From an uncultured Pelagibacteraceae bacterium (GTDB taxonomy: Bacteria > Pseudomonadota > Alphaproteobacteria > Pelagibacterales > Pelagibacteraceae), in NCBI GenBank assembly GCA_902595795.1, contig CACJRK010000001.1:1-64000 (forward strand): a DNA stretch of 64,000 nt, read 5' to 3'. The position numbers and the translations under genes were made by a program. A model generated the notes under the pieces. It saw nothing but the letters and a program-made list of their open reading frames with translations. It was not told the origin of the DNA and did no database searches. Below, one piece after another: positions 31,001 through 41,644 of this stretch. Within the stretch, counting starts at the first letter, position 1. Every line of letters begins with the position of its first letter.

Positions 31001-32554
31001 TCAATTTTCATAGACAATATTTCTTGCTGACATAATTAATTCATCAGCTTCTTCTTTAGATAAAGCAAAATCTTCTAAATAACCTTGAATTTTTACTCTT
31101 TCACCCTTTATAATATCATATCCCCCAGTTAATTCATCTGATGCTAAATCAGCAAAATCCTCTAGAGTCAAAATTCTTTGTTCACCTAGCGTAACTAACA
31201 TTCCAGGAGTTAATCCTCCTAAATTTATTAAAGCATCTTGAAGTCCTAATTCCTTTATTCTTTCTGAAATATCCTCTTGATCTTTTTGGTAGAATTCTTT
31301 TGCTCTTTCAACAAGAGCTTTTGCTGTATCTTCTTCAATCCCCTCAATTTTTATCAAACTTTCTACAGTTGTGTCTTTAATATCATCTATCGTTGAAAAC
31401 CCTTCGGCTACTAGCAGTTGTCCTAATGTTTCATCTAATTCTAAATTTTTGACAAAGTTTTCAGTTTTTTCTTTAAACTCGGACTGTCTTCTTTCTGAAT
31501 CTTCTTGATCTGTCATTATGTTAATTTCATAATTTAATAACTTTGTTGCAAGTCTAACATTTTGACCTCTACGACCAATCGCTTTACTTAAATTTTCTTC
31601 AGTCAGAATTACATCTAATTTTTTTCTTTCTAAGTCGACATTAACTCTTTGAACCTCAGCTGGTGATAAAGCGTTTGCAACTAAAATTGCAGGATCTTCA
31701 GACCAATTAACAATATCAATTTTTTCACCTTGTAATTCATTAACAACAGCTTGAACTCTAGAACCTCTCATACCTACGCAAGCTCCAACTGGATCAAGTG
31801 AAGTATCAACTGCTTTAACACAAATTTTTGCTCTACTACCTGGATCTCTTGATGAAGATTTAATCTCAATTAAACCATCGTAAATTTCTGGTACTTCTTG
31901 AAAAAAAAGTTTTTCCATAAATTTTGGATGTGCCCTTGATAAAAAAATTTGTTGTCCTCTTGGTTCTCTTCTAACATCGTTGCAATAAGCTTTAATTCTA
32001 TCCCCAGCTTTGATATTTTCTCTAGGAATCATTTCATTTTTCTGAATAATTGCCTCGGTTCGCCCAAGATCAACAATCACATTTCCAAATTCTAATCTTT
32101 TAACTATGCCGCTTAAAATTGTATTTTTTTTATCAATAAAATCATTAAATTGTCTTTCTCTTTCTGCCTCTCTAACATTAAAATTAATTACTTGTTTCGC
32201 AGTCTGGGCCGCTATTCTTCCGAAATCAAATGATGGCAAAGGTTGCAAAACTTCATCTCCAACTCCTTTATCTTTATTTACTTCGTTTAAATTAATTGCA
32301 TCTTCTAATTTAATTTCCGTATTTGAGTTTTCAGGATTGTCGGCAATTATTAATTTTCTAAAAATTTCTATATTTCCATTTTCTCTATCAATCAAAACTT
32401 TAATTTCGTTATCTTGGCCAAATTTTGATTTAGCAGCTTTAGCAATACCTGTTTCCATTGAACTTATAATCAGTTCTTTATCAATAGATTTTTCTAAAGC
32501 CACAGCCTCAGCAATTCTTAATAATTCAAGTTTATCTGCTCTTTTATTTAACAT
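31001..32554 (-). CDS. nusA: transcription termination/antitermination protein NusA
   Basis: S1 and KH domains (GACVGMRGSRVQAV; AIGRRGQNVRLA), helix-hairpin-helix repeats; start at MLNKRADKLELLRIAEAVA. Confidence 0.96.
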   Translation of the reverse strand: MLNKRADKLELLRIAEAVALEKSIDKELIISSMETGIAKAAKSKFGQDNEIKVLIDRENGNIEIFRKLIIADNPENSNTEIKLEDAINLNEVNKDKGVGDEVLQPLPSFDFGRIAAQTAKQVINFNVREAERERQFNDFIDKKNTILSGIVKRLEFGNVIVDLGRTEAIIQKNEMIPRENIKAGDRIKAYCNDVRREPRGQQIFLSRAHPKFMEKLFFQEVPEIYDGLIEIKSSSRDPGSRAKICVKAVDTSLDPVGACVGMRGSRVQAVVNELQGEKIDIVNWSEDPAILVANALSPAEVQRVNVDLERKKLDVILTEENLSKAIGRRGQNVRLATKLLNYEINIMTDQEDSERRQSEFKEKTENFVKNLELDETLGQLLVAEGFSTIDDIKDTTVESLIKIEGIEEDTAKALVERAKEFYQKDQEDISERIKELGLQDALINLGGLTPGMLVTLGEQRILTLEDFADLASDELTGGYDIIKGERVKIQGYLEDFALSKEEADELIMSARNIVYEN

Positions 32555-32570
32555 AATTTTGTTTGCTCCA

Positions 32571-32597
32571 AAAAAAAATGGGCTAAAGCCCATTTTG
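32571..32597 (-). terminator. intrinsic terminator hairpin in the metK-nusA interval
   Basis: Minus strand AAAATGGGCT-TT-AGCCCATTTTTTTTT: perfect 10-bp stem plus U-tract. Confidence 0.85.
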
Positions 32598-32619
32598 TAA
32601 AATTCAATAATGTAAAGGC

Positions 32620-32647
32620 AATATAGTAAAGTTTTTTTTTAATTCAA
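32620..32647 (-). promoter_or_regulatory. sigma70-like promoter candidate (TTGAAT-16 nt-TATATT) upstream of nusA leader terminator
   Basis: Read on minus strand; AT-rich background makes this weak. Confidence 0.4.
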
Positions 32648-32653
32648 CAGAAA

Positions 32654-33823
32654 CTATTTAGAAAAAACGTCAGTTTTATTTGTTTTTTCCCATGAAAATG
32701 AACCATTTTCTTCAGGTGCTCTACCAAAATGACCATAGGCAGCTGTTTTTTCATATATAGGTTTATTTAAATTTAACATTTCTCTAATGCCTCTGGGGCT
32801 TAAATCAAAATTTTTTTCAATTTTTTCTACAACAAATTTATTTTTTTCTAAATCATTATCAAACAAATCAATATAAATAGATAAAGGTTTTGATACCCCA
32901 ATAGCATAAGCTAATTGAATTAAACATTTTTCTGAAATCTTTGAAGCTACAACGTTTTTAGCAATATATCTTGCTGCATAAGCTGCTGATCTATCAACTT
33001 TTGTTGGGTCTTTTCCAGAGAAAGCACCTCCACCATGAGGTGCAGCTCCACCATATGTATCTACTATTATTTTTCTACCTGTTAAACCACAGTCTCCATC
33101 AGGACCACCAATTACAAAATTGCCAGTTGGATTTACATAAAATTCTTCTTCATTAAAGCCATCCAGAAATTTCTCAGGTATAGATTTTAACATATAAGGT
33201 CTTAACAAATCTCTAACTTGAGCTTGATTAACATCAGCTGAATGTTGTGATGAAATAACTACAGATTTTACTTTTGATGGTTTTCCATCAATATACTCAA
33301 ATGTTACTTGGCTTTTTGAGTCTGGTTCTATGTGTTCTAATTTCCCTGATTTTCTATCTTCCGCCATTAATCTTAAAATTTTATGAGAATAATGAATTGG
33401 TGCTGGCATTAAAACATCTGTTTCATTACAAGCATATCCAAACATAATACCTTGATCTCCAGCTCCTTCATCCTTATTACCTGATGAGTCTACACCCATA
33501 GCAATATCAGCTGATTGAGAATGTAAGTGACTTTCAATTTTTGTAGCCTCTTTCCAAGTAAATCCTTCTTGGTCATAACCAATATCTTTTATACAATTTC
33601 TTACTCTTTCAATTAATTCATCTTGTTTAATTTCAGGTCCCCTGACTTCACCAGCTAAAACAACTTTATTTGTTGTAGTTAATGTTTCGCAGGCAACCCT
33701 AGAATAAGGATCTCCAGAAATAAAACTATCTACGACCATATCTGAAATTCTATCAGATACTTTATCAGGATGTCCTTCAGAAACTGACTCGCTAGTAAAA
33801 AGATAATTCTTTAAATTACTCAT
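32654..33823 (-). CDS. metK: S-adenosylmethionine synthetase
   Basis: [51 protein letters not shown]. Confidence 0.98.
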   Translation of the reverse strand: MSNLKNYLFTSESVSEGHPDKVSDRISDMVVDSFISGDPYSRVACETLTTTNKVVLAGEVRGPEIKQDELIERVRNCIKDIGYDQEGFTWKEATKIESHLHSQSADIAMGVDSSGNKDEGAGDQGIMFGYACNETDVLMPAPIHYSHKILRLMAEDRKSGKLEHIEPDSKSQVTFEYIDGKPSKVKSVVISSQHSADVNQAQVRDLLRPYMLKSIPEKFLDGFNEEEFYVNPTGNFVIGGPDGDCGLTGRKIIVDTYGGAAPHGGGAFSGKDPTKVDRSAAYAARYIAKNVVASKISEKCLIQLAYAIGVSKPLSIYIDLFDNDLEKNKFVVEKIEKNFDLSPRGIREMLNLNKPIYEKTAAYGHFGRAPEENGSFSWEKTNKTDVFSK

Positions 33824-35360
33824 TTCTAAGTTTCTTAAATGAAAATATTAAAAAAATATACAATAAAATTATAAATCCAAAAATTTTATTTCCATATTGA
33901 GAAAATAATGTTGAGTTAACTACTCTAGATTCAGTAAAATCAATATAACCATTTTCGTTTAAATTAAGTTGTTTTTCCACAACTCCAATCGGATTAATTA
34001 TTGCGGTAATCCCATTATTTGTTGATCGTAAAATATACTTTCCATTTTCAATAGCTCTAAATATATTGTGAGCAAAATGCTGGGATGGACCAATTGAATT
34101 TCCAAACCAACCATCTTCAGAAATATTAAAAATAAAATCAAAATCATTATTTTGAAATAATTTGCCTGAATAAATTATTTCATAACAGATAAGGGGTAAG
34201 ATTCTGACAGAAAAATCATTTGTTTTAATATCTAATATTTTTCTCTGATTACCCGATGTATATGATTGATAACTATTGGTTATTGTATTCAAACCCAAAC
34301 CTCTAAGTACCTTCTCCATTGGTAAAAATTCTCCAAAAGGAACAAGGTTTATTTTATTATAAGAATTAATTAAATTTAACTGATGATCATATATAGATAG
34401 TGAATTAAAATATTTTGTTATTTCATTTTCAGTAATTTTCTTATTTATGCCAAGTACCAATAGATGATTTTCATTTAATTTATCATTAAATAACCAATCA
34501 AATTCAATCAATGTATCTTGGTAAAGACCTGGCAGAATACCTTCGGGCCAAATCAAAATTACTTTTTCATTTTTTGGTAAATTGCTAGCTTCAATCAACT
34601 CATTTATTGTTGAAACAGGATCTATATCAAACAAAAATCTTTCTATACTAATATTAGAACCTAAAATTCTAATCTTGTAATCATGCTGGTTTATTTTAGC
34701 TTTATAAAACTTATCTATATTCTGAGAACCATAAACAAAAAATGACAATGTCGTTATTAATAAAGCAATACAAACAATAATATCTTTTCTTTTTTCTTTC
34801 AAAATAAATATTGATGGACTTGTAAATAATGAAATACAAAAAAGATTAAAACTATAAGTACCAATTACAGATGTAATACTTAAAATTTCGATATAACCTG
34901 AAAAACTATATGCTATTAAATTCCAAGGGAAACCAGTTAATATAGTCCCCCTAATAAATTCAATTATTCCAAAAATTAATGAAAAAAGAAAAAAAGCACT
35001 TAAATTTTTCTTTGGTTTTAAGATTATAAACAAATATGCAAATAAAGCATAAAATAGACCTAAAAATCCTGGAATTAAAATAATTGTTATAGGTATTAAA
35101 AAATTAAAACTGTCATCAAAAGTTAATGATATTGAAATCCAATATAGATTACTTACAAAATAACCAAATCCAAATAACCAGCCATAAAGAAAAAATATTT
35201 TTTTATTTTTATTAGTTTCGGATTTTTTTATTAAAAAAATATAAAAAAAACTCAATGTAAAAAAATTTATTAAAACATAATTAAAAGGAGGTAAGCTTAA
35301 AGAAGTAAGCACTCCTAAAAAAATTAAAAAAATTAATTCAATATAAAATTTACTTTTCAA
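33816..35360 (-). CDS. lnt: apolipoprotein N-acyltransferase
   Basis: Multi-TM plus nitrilase domain ([32 protein letters not shown]). Confidence 0.95.
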   Translation of the reverse strand: MKSKFYIELIFLIFLGVLTSLSLPPFNYVLINFFTLSFFYIFLIKKSETNKNKKIFFLYGWLFGFGYFVSNLYWISISLTFDDSFNFLIPITIILIPGFLGLFYALFAYLFIILKPKKNLSAFFLFSLIFGIIEFIRGTILTGFPWNLIAYSFSGYIEILSITSVIGTYSFNLFCISLFTSPSIFILKEKRKDIIVCIALLITTLSFFVYGSQNIDKFYKAKINQHDYKIRILGSNISIERFLFDIDPVSTINELIEASNLPKNEKVILIWPEGILPGLYQDTLIEFDWLFNDKLNENHLLVLGINKKITENEITKYFNSLSIYDHQLNLINSYNKINLVPFGEFLPMEKVLRGLGLNTITNSYQSYTSGNQRKILDIKTNDFSVRILPLICYEIIYSGKLFQNNDFDFIFNISEDGWFGNSIGPSQHFAHNIFRAIENGKYILRSTNNGITAIINPIGVVEKQLNLNENGYIDFTESRVVNSTLFSQYGNKIFGFIILLYIFLIFSFKKLRNE

Positions 35361-35361
35361 T

Positions 35362-35823
35362 TTAATTTATTTTTGATTTTACAGATTTAAATAAAAGATT
35401 TTCTACTCTTAACATTTTAGAATAGTCATTTTTTTTTATATGATTAAAACCTAAAAGATGAAGAAATCCATGAATGAATATTTTAATAACTTTTTCTTTA
35501 AATAATTTTAAGTTTTGAGATCTAGGTTTATCTAAATAATTATAGCTTATAATAATATCTCCAAGGTAGGTATTTTTTGAAATCTTTATTTTTTCATCTA
35601 ATGGAAAAGATAAAATGTCAGTAGATTTATTTTTCTTTCTGAAAACTTTATTCAATTTTTTTATATTCTTATTGTTTGAAAGTAATACAGTAAAGGTTAC
35701 TTTTTTATTCAAAAATTTATATTTTTTTGGAAAAGCTTTACATATTTTTTTAAAAAAAATATCTTTATTTTTAAGCTTTTTTGACCAGGCCTTCTCCTCG
35801 GAGAAGACGTTAACACTAATCAT
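35362..35823 (-). CDS. ybeY: endoribonuclease YbeY
   Basis: NKSTDILSFPLDE, IHGFLHLLGFNH. Confidence 0.95.
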   Translation of the reverse strand: MISVNVFSEEKAWSKKLKNKDIFFKKICKAFPKKYKFLNKKVTFTVLLSNNKNIKKLNKVFRKKNKSTDILSFPLDEKIKISKNTYLGDIIISYNYLDKPRSQNLKLFKEKVIKIFIHGFLHLLGFNHIKKNDYSKMLRVENLLFKSVKSKIN

Positions 35824-36811
35824 TTTTTGAGTATGCTTTAACTATTTTAGAAACAAGTGGATGTCTAACTACATCTGAATGATCAAAATCAACTATAGAT
35901 ATTTCTTTTAAATGTCCAAGCAACTGTTTTGATCGAACTAATCCTGACATGCCTTTATTTGGTAAATCAATTTGAGATGGATCTCCATTTACAACTATTT
36001 TTGAATTTTCTCCGATACGGGTTAAGAACATTTTAATTTGAGTATCTGTAGCATTTTGTGCCTCGTCTAATATTGCAAAAGAATTTTTAAGAGTTCTACC
36101 TCTCATAAATGCTAATGGTGCGATCTCTATATCTCCAATCTCAATCATTCTCTGTATTTTTTCAAAATCAAAAAGGTCATATAAGGAATCGTATAAAGGT
36201 CTAAGATAAGGATCTACTTTTTCCTTCATATCACCAGGTAAAAATCCCAATCGTTCACCTGCTTCTACTGCAGGTCTGGAAAGAATTATTCTCTCAATTT
36301 TTTTTTCTAACAACATAGTTAAACCAACTGCTACCGCTAAAAAAGTTTTTCCTGTTCCTGCTGGTCCTGCTGAAATTATAATATTACTCTCCCTTAAAGC
36401 TCTCACATAATTTTTTTGTTTTTCAGATCTAGGAATTATAGATTTTTTCGGAGTTTTAATAATATCTGTAATATTATTATTTTTTACTTTTTCTTTAATC
36501 ATAAACTTATCTACTGATGAAAGTATATCTTTATTTTCAATACTTCCATTATTAATAAATTGATTAGCTAAAAATTGAATAGCATTTTTAATTTTTTCAT
36601 TTGTTTCAGGTGTTGATTTAATTAAAATTGAATTTCCTCTTGAATATAAACTACAATTTGTAATTTTTTCTAATTCTTGTAAATTTTTATTAAATTCTCC
36701 AACAACACCCATTAATAAGTTATTATCATGAAATATTACACTTAAAGAATTATTATCTGAGTAAACAAATTTTAAAGACTGCTCGATATTTTTTTTAATT
36801 ATCCCGCTCAA
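35816..36811 (-). CDS. phoH: PhoH-like ATPase
   Basis: SAGPAGTGKTFLAVAVGL, RPAVEAGERLGFLPGD, LDEAQNATDTQIKMFLTR. Confidence 0.96.
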   Translation of the reverse strand: MSGIIKKNIEQSLKFVYSDNNSLSVIFHDNNLLMGVVGEFNKNLQELEKITNCSLYSRGNSILIKSTPETNEKIKNAIQFLANQFINNGSIENKDILSSVDKFMIKEKVKNNNITDIIKTPKKSIIPRSEKQKNYVRALRESNIIISAGPAGTGKTFLAVAVGLTMLLEKKIERIILSRPAVEAGERLGFLPGDMKEKVDPYLRPLYDSLYDLFDFEKIQRMIEIGDIEIAPLAFMRGRTLKNSFAILDEAQNATDTQIKMFLTRIGENSKIVVNGDPSQIDLPNKGMSGLVRSKQLLGHLKEISIVDFDHSDVVRHPLVSKIVKAYSKND

Positions 36812-36814
36812 ATT

Positions 36815-38143
36815 CTAAGCAACCTTCTTATCTGAATTAGTTATTATTTCACCAAATAAAGAATTTCTGTTACTGTCTTTAATTCTCACTTGCACTATTT
36901 TTCCAATATCACTCTTTTTACCATTAAAAATTACAGATGTCATATATTCAGATCTACCAAAAGCTTTACTTTTATCATCAGTTAGATTTTCAACTAAAAC
37001 ATCAACAACTTTATGCTCAAATGATTTATTCATTTGGATTTGATTTTCAAATAAAATATTTTGAATTTTTTCTAGTCTTTCAATAGAGATTTTTTTTTCA
37101 ATTAAGTCTAAATTTTCAGCCACTGTTCCAGGTCTCGGACTAAAAATAAAAGAATAAGAGTTAATAAATTTAACCCTTTCAATTAAGTTAAAAGTATCTT
37201 TAAAATCTTGATCTTTTTCACCGGGATAACCTATTATAAAATCACTTGAAAATTCTATCTTTTGATTAATTTCTTTTAATTTATGAAAAGTAGTTAAATA
37301 TTCCTCAATAGTATGTTTTCTATTCATTGACTTTAAAATTTTATTGGATCCACTTTGAACAGGTAAATGTACAAGTGGCATTAACTTTTCAGAAGATTTA
37401 TACACTTCAATTAAATCTTCTGTCATATCTTTTGGGTGAGATGTTGTATATCTTACCCTTTTAATTTCAGTCAATTTTTCAATATTTGAAATCAAATCTG
37501 ATAATTTATATCCTTCATTATGATAAGCATTCACATTTTGACCAAGTAAAACTATTTCTTTTGCACCGTTATCGGCTAAATATTTTGCTTCATCTAAAAT
37601 TTGTTTAAATGGTCGAGAATATTCTGGTCCTCTTGTGTATGGGACTACACAAAAATGACAAAATTTATCACATCCTTCTTGAATGGTTAAGAAAGATGAA
37701 ACTTTTCCAGCCTCATTTTTTATTTTACTCAAAAATTTAAATTTAGAAACTGCATCAAACTCTGTTTCCTCAATCTTTTTCTTTTTTTCAGTATAATTTA
37801 AAATTGTATCATTAATTTTATGATAAGCTTGAGGACCAATTACTAAATCAATATAAGGCTCTCTTTTAAGCATTTCCTGATTTTCAGCCTGCGCAACGCA
37901 ACCTGCTATAATTACTAATGGTTTTTTTTTAAATCTAAAAATTTTTTTTACCCTACCTATCTCAGAGTAAACTTTTTCTTTTGCTTTATCTCTAATATGG
38001 CATGTATTTAATAGATAACAATTTGCTTCTTCATATTTTTCTGTTTTTTCATAACCAATTTTTTTAACTGAATCAAAAATTCTATTAGTGTCATACTCGT
38101 TCATTTGGCATCCAAAAGTTTTAATAAAAATTTTTTGATTCAT
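36815..38143 (-). CDS. miaB: tRNA-2-methylthio-N6-dimethylallyladenosine synthase
   Basis: KTFGCQMNEYDT, EGCDKFCHFCVVPYTRG radical SAM, TRAM tail. Confidence 0.97.
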   Translation of the reverse strand: MNQKIFIKTFGCQMNEYDTNRIFDSVKKIGYEKTEKYEEANCYLLNTCHIRDKAKEKVYSEIGRVKKIFRFKKKPLVIIAGCVAQAENQEMLKREPYIDLVIGPQAYHKINDTILNYTEKKKKIEETEFDAVSKFKFLSKIKNEAGKVSSFLTIQEGCDKFCHFCVVPYTRGPEYSRPFKQILDEAKYLADNGAKEIVLLGQNVNAYHNEGYKLSDLISNIEKLTEIKRVRYTTSHPKDMTEDLIEVYKSSEKLMPLVHLPVQSGSNKILKSMNRKHTIEEYLTTFHKLKEINQKIEFSSDFIIGYPGEKDQDFKDTFNLIERVKFINSYSFIFSPRPGTVAENLDLIEKKISIERLEKIQNILFENQIQMNKSFEHKVVDVLVENLTDDKSKAFGRSEYMTSVIFNGKKSDIGKIVQVRIKDSNRNSLFGEIITNSDKKVA

Positions 38144-38145
38144 GA

Positions 38146-38577
38146 TTATTGAGATTTTTTCTTAACCCCATATAATTCTAATTTATGGTCAACCAAAGTA
38201 TAACCATATTTTTCTGCAACTTTTTTTTGAAGTTTTTCAATTTCTTCATCAACAAATTCTATTATTTCTCCGGTTTTGACATCTATAAGATGATCGTGAT
38301 GACTTTCTATCATCGATTCATATCTAGCTTTACCACCTTTAAAATCATGTTTAGTCAAGATACCTGCTTCTTCAAAAAGTTTAACCGTTCTATAAACTGT
38401 AGCAATACTAATTTTAGGATCAATTTTTGAAACTCTATTATATAACTCATCAACATCTGGATGGTCTGACTCCCCATAAGCTTCTTTAGACTTAGATATT
38501 ACCTCAGCAATTATCTTTCTTTGATCTGTAAGCTTTACACCTTTTGCCAAACATTTTTCTTCGATAGTTTGTGACAT
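38146..38577 (-). CDS. fur: ferric uptake regulator family protein
   Basis: KLTDQRKIIAEVI, ISIATVYRTVKLFEEAGIL, HHDHLIDVKTGEIIEF. Confidence 0.88.
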   Translation of the reverse strand: MSQTIEEKCLAKGVKLTDQRKIIAEVISKSKEAYGESDHPDVDELYNRVSKIDPKISIATVYRTVKLFEEAGILTKHDFKGGKARYESMIESHHDHLIDVKTGEIIEFVDEEIEKLQKKVAEKYGYTLVDHKLELYGVKKKSQ

Positions 38578-38592
38578 ATTTTAATTTTAACC

Positions 38593-38973
38593 TTAATAAA
38601 TAGGATTAATCAAATTTTTTTCAATTTTAAATTTTTCACACAAATCAGGGATATTTTCATATTTTATATCTTTTTCACCTTCAAAATCTTCAATACTATA
38701 ACAATAATAATCAATATTATTAGTTAAATTAAATGCTTTAACTATTGATAAAGAATTTCTTATTCCTGCAAAGCTTCCCGGACCCCTATTTAAATAGATT
38801 TTATTAATATCTTTTAATTTTAATTTATGCAAATTTAAGAAATCATTTATAATTGAAGTTAATTTTTCAAAATTAATTTTAGTATTCTCTTTAGTAATAT
38901 TATAAATATCATTACTAGTAATGATCATTAAAAAAATTTTTTCACCAGCTACATCAATTATTAGTTTATTCAT
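38593..38973 (-). CDS. tsaB: short TsaB-like tRNA t6A biosynthesis protein (N-terminal half only)
   Basis: IYLNRGPGSFAGIRNSLSIVKAF; 126 aa from MNKLIIDV. Confidence 0.72.
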   Translation of the reverse strand: MNKLIIDVAGEKIFLMIITSNDIYNITKENTKINFEKLTSIINDFLNLHKLKLKDINKIYLNRGPGSFAGIRNSLSIVKAFNLTNNIDYYCYSIEDFEGEKDIKYENIPDLCEKFKIEKNLINPIY

Positions 38974-39982
38974 AATTATTTTATTTTCTAATCTCAGTTC
39001 TAAATCAGATGAAAATAATATCAAATACTATTCTAATGATGAGGGGATACTATCAATAATGTACCATCGATTTAACGAAAATAAATATCCTTCGACAAAC
39101 ATCAAAATGGATGTATTTAAGAAACACATAGAAATTATTAAAAACTCAAATTTTAACTTTAATAATCCAAATGATTTTAAAGAAAAATTTAACTTACCAA
39201 AATCAAAAAAAGAAATTCTTATAACTATTGATGATGCTTTTGAGTCTTTTTATAGTGAGGCATGGCCCTATCTAAAAAAAAATAAAATTCCATTTATTTT
39301 ATTTGTTTCAACTGAACCGGTAGGAAAGAGAGGTTATATGACTTGGGAACAAATTAAAGAAGTTGAAAGTAATGATTTAGCCTACATAGGACATCATTCT
39401 CATACTCATGAATATCTTATCGATGTAAGTAATGAAGAATTTATTTTTGATATTGAAACAGCAAATAAAATTTTTTTGAAAGAACTTGGTTATGTACCTG
39501 ATCTATTCTCTTACCCATTTGGTGAGTACTCTAAATTTATGAAAGACTATATATCAAAAAATTTTAGATATGCATTTGGTCAACACTCTGGAGTTATTGA
39601 TTTAAATAAAGATAAATTTGAACTTCCAAGATTTCCTATTAATGAAAAATATGGTGAATTAAAAAGATTTAAATCAATCATCAGTTATTTTCCATTAGAA
39701 TATAAAAAAATTCATCCTGAGGAAAAACTACTACTTGAAAATACAAATCCACCTGAGTTTAAAGTAGAATTTTTTAAAGAACAAAAAAATTTAAATAATA
39801 TTAATTGTTATTCTAACGAAGGTGATATTTGGAGAAAATCAAAAATAAATTTTTTAAATTATACTTTAACAATTGAATTCAAAGAACCATTCAAACCAAG
39901 AAGAGGAAGAATAAATTGCTCACTCAATGATAATGGGAAATGGAGATGGTTTGGAGTACAATTTCCTATAAAAGAAAATTAA
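38921..39982 (+). CDS. polysaccharide deacetylase family protein
   Basis: ILITIDDAFESFYSEAWPYLKKNKIPFILFVST, IGHHSHTHEYL; signal peptide. Confidence 0.88.
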   Translation: MIIKKIFSPATSIISLFIIILFSNLSSKSDENNIKYYSNDEGILSIMYHRFNENKYPSTNIKMDVFKKHIEIIKNSNFNFNNPNDFKEKFNLPKSKKEILITIDDAFESFYSEAWPYLKKNKIPFILFVSTEPVGKRGYMTWEQIKEVESNDLAYIGHHSHTHEYLIDVSNEEFIFDIETANKIFLKELGYVPDLFSYPFGEYSKFMKDYISKNFRYAFGQHSGVIDLNKDKFELPRFPINEKYGELKRFKSIISYFPLEYKKIHPEEKLLLENTNPPEFKVEFFKEQKNLNNINCYSNEGDIWRKSKINFLNYTLTIEFKEPFKPRRGRINCSLNDNGKWRWFGVQFPIKEN

Positions 39983-41043
39983 ATTAGACTTTCTAAATCC
40001 TTGCTCGATGGCAATAATCTTGCTTCATCAAAATCTTTCAAATTATTTTGTTCAATAATTTTCTGTAAAACCTCAATATATTGGTTTCCAGTTTCAGCAT
40101 ATTTATCTAAATGTTTAGCTAAGATTATGCTGTCTAATTCTTTATTTTGATTTCTAAGCTTTGTTCTTGCGCTTCTTAAATTTTTATAAGAGGAATGTGT
40201 ATTTAGATTTCTTAAGTATGCTCTTACTGATAGCTGCAAGCTATGGAATTTCATAACTTTGTGATCTTTGCCCTTTTCAGCGTTTTTAGGTTTTAAGCCT
40301 TCACCAGACCATGTCCATTGACCAAATAAAGCATTTCCTTTTAACGCAAATCTTGAAGTGCCCCAACCTGTCTCTTTAGCTGCTTGTGCAATAGCTAGAG
40401 AAACTGGAATTTCATCCATTCTTATTTTCAATGTAGATAAATCGTTCTGTCTCACACCATATTGCTTATATTTTTTTTCTAACCATTTCTTCTCAATATC
40501 CGTATTGCTATTTTTGTTAAGAATAGTGAATAATCTTTTTCTATCTACTCTAATTTTGCTGTTTTCTTTCACAATTAAAGGAAGAACAATTTTTATAAAC
40601 ATATTTTTTCTTTTTTTAGTACTTCCAATATTTTTAATTTCATTTGGTAAAAGACCAATATCTACTGGTTTTACTAATTTTGTATCTCTAACATCTTTTA
40701 AATTATAATTTACCTCTTTAAACAGAGAATCGATTTCAGATGTTGTATATCTAACTAAGTTTATTTCTGAATTGTTATCCTCTAAAATATCATACAATAA
40801 ATCTCTTTCATCAGTTTCGATAAATGAGTCTTCCTCCAGTACCTCGTCTTTATTTAATTTATTATTTAAAATATTTTTTGAGTTATTAGTAAATTCTTTA
40901 TTATTAAAATTTTTATCGGTAAAATTAATAATTATTGGTGCCACATAAAAAAAAGAAATTACAATAAAAGAACTTAAGAAAAATCTTGAGATTATAATAG
41001 TGCTTTTATTTCTTAAAAAATCAAATTGTTTAAATTTTTTCAT
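39979..41043 (-). CDS. Bax-like glucosaminidase-domain protein
   Basis: VPVSLAIAQAAKETGWGTSRFALKGNALFGQWTW...SVRAYLRNLNTHSSY; single N-terminal TM. Confidence 0.88.
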   Translation of the reverse strand: MKKFKQFDFLRNKSTIIISRFFLSSFIVISFFYVAPIIINFTDKNFNNKEFTNNSKNILNNKLNKDEVLEEDSFIETDERDLLYDILEDNNSEINLVRYTTSEIDSLFKEVNYNLKDVRDTKLVKPVDIGLLPNEIKNIGSTKKRKNMFIKIVLPLIVKENSKIRVDRKRLFTILNKNSNTDIEKKWLEKKYKQYGVRQNDLSTLKIRMDEIPVSLAIAQAAKETGWGTSRFALKGNALFGQWTWSGEGLKPKNAEKGKDHKVMKFHSLQLSVRAYLRNLNTHSSYKNLRSARTKLRNQNKELDSIILAKHLDKYAETGNQYIEVLQKIIEQNNLKDFDEARLLPSSKDLESLI

Positions 41044-41049
41044 AAATTA

Positions 41050-41592
41050 TCATTGTATTGCAATTACCTCTTTTACCTCAGGCAAATAATGGCATAACAG
41101 ATTTTGAACACCTTGTTTTAAAGTCATTGTTGAACTAGGACAGCCCGAGCAACTTCCTTGCAATTGAACTTTTACAACTCCATCTTTAAATTCCTTAAAT
41201 TTTATATCTCCTCCATCTCTAGCAACAGCAGGTCTAATTTTTTGTTCTAAAATTTTTACTATTTTTTCCTCAATTTCATTTAAATTTGAATCTTTATTTT
41301 TAATATTATCGTCAATTACAAATTCTTTACCATCTGCATAAAAATCGTTAATAAAAGAAATTACAATATGTTTTATTTCTTCCCATTTAAAATTCTCGTT
41401 CTTATTTACTGAAATAAAATCTTGTCCTAAAAAAATACTCTCAACACCATTTATTGACAATATATTTCTTACTAATTCATTTTTAAAATCATCTTTATTT
41501 ATAATTTCATAAGGACCACTATTTGAAACTTTCTTACCAGGAAGAAATTTTAAAGAATTTGGATTTGGTGTTACTTCTGTTTGAACGAACAT
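41050..41592 (-). CDS. NifU-family Fe-S scaffold protein
   Basis: VQTEVTPNPNSLKFLPG N-terminal domain and RDGGDIKFKEF...GSCSGCPSSTMTLKQGV. Confidence 0.95.
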   Translation of the reverse strand: MFVQTEVTPNPNSLKFLPGKKVSNSGPYEIINKDDFKNELVRNILSINGVESIFLGQDFISVNKNENFKWEEIKHIVISFINDFYADGKEFVIDDNIKNKDSNLNEIEEKIVKILEQKIRPAVARDGGDIKFKEFKDGVVKVQLQGSCSGCPSSTMTLKQGVQNLLCHYLPEVKEVIAIQ

Positions 41593-41644
41593 AAATTATA
41601 TATAGTTAAAATTTTATGAATTAAAACTTGATAATATATTTTTT

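Noticed and set aside
32106-32600. Plus-strand ORF 32106-32600 (164 aa)
   Set aside because: Antisense to nusA, Ser/Ile-rich composition without domain features.
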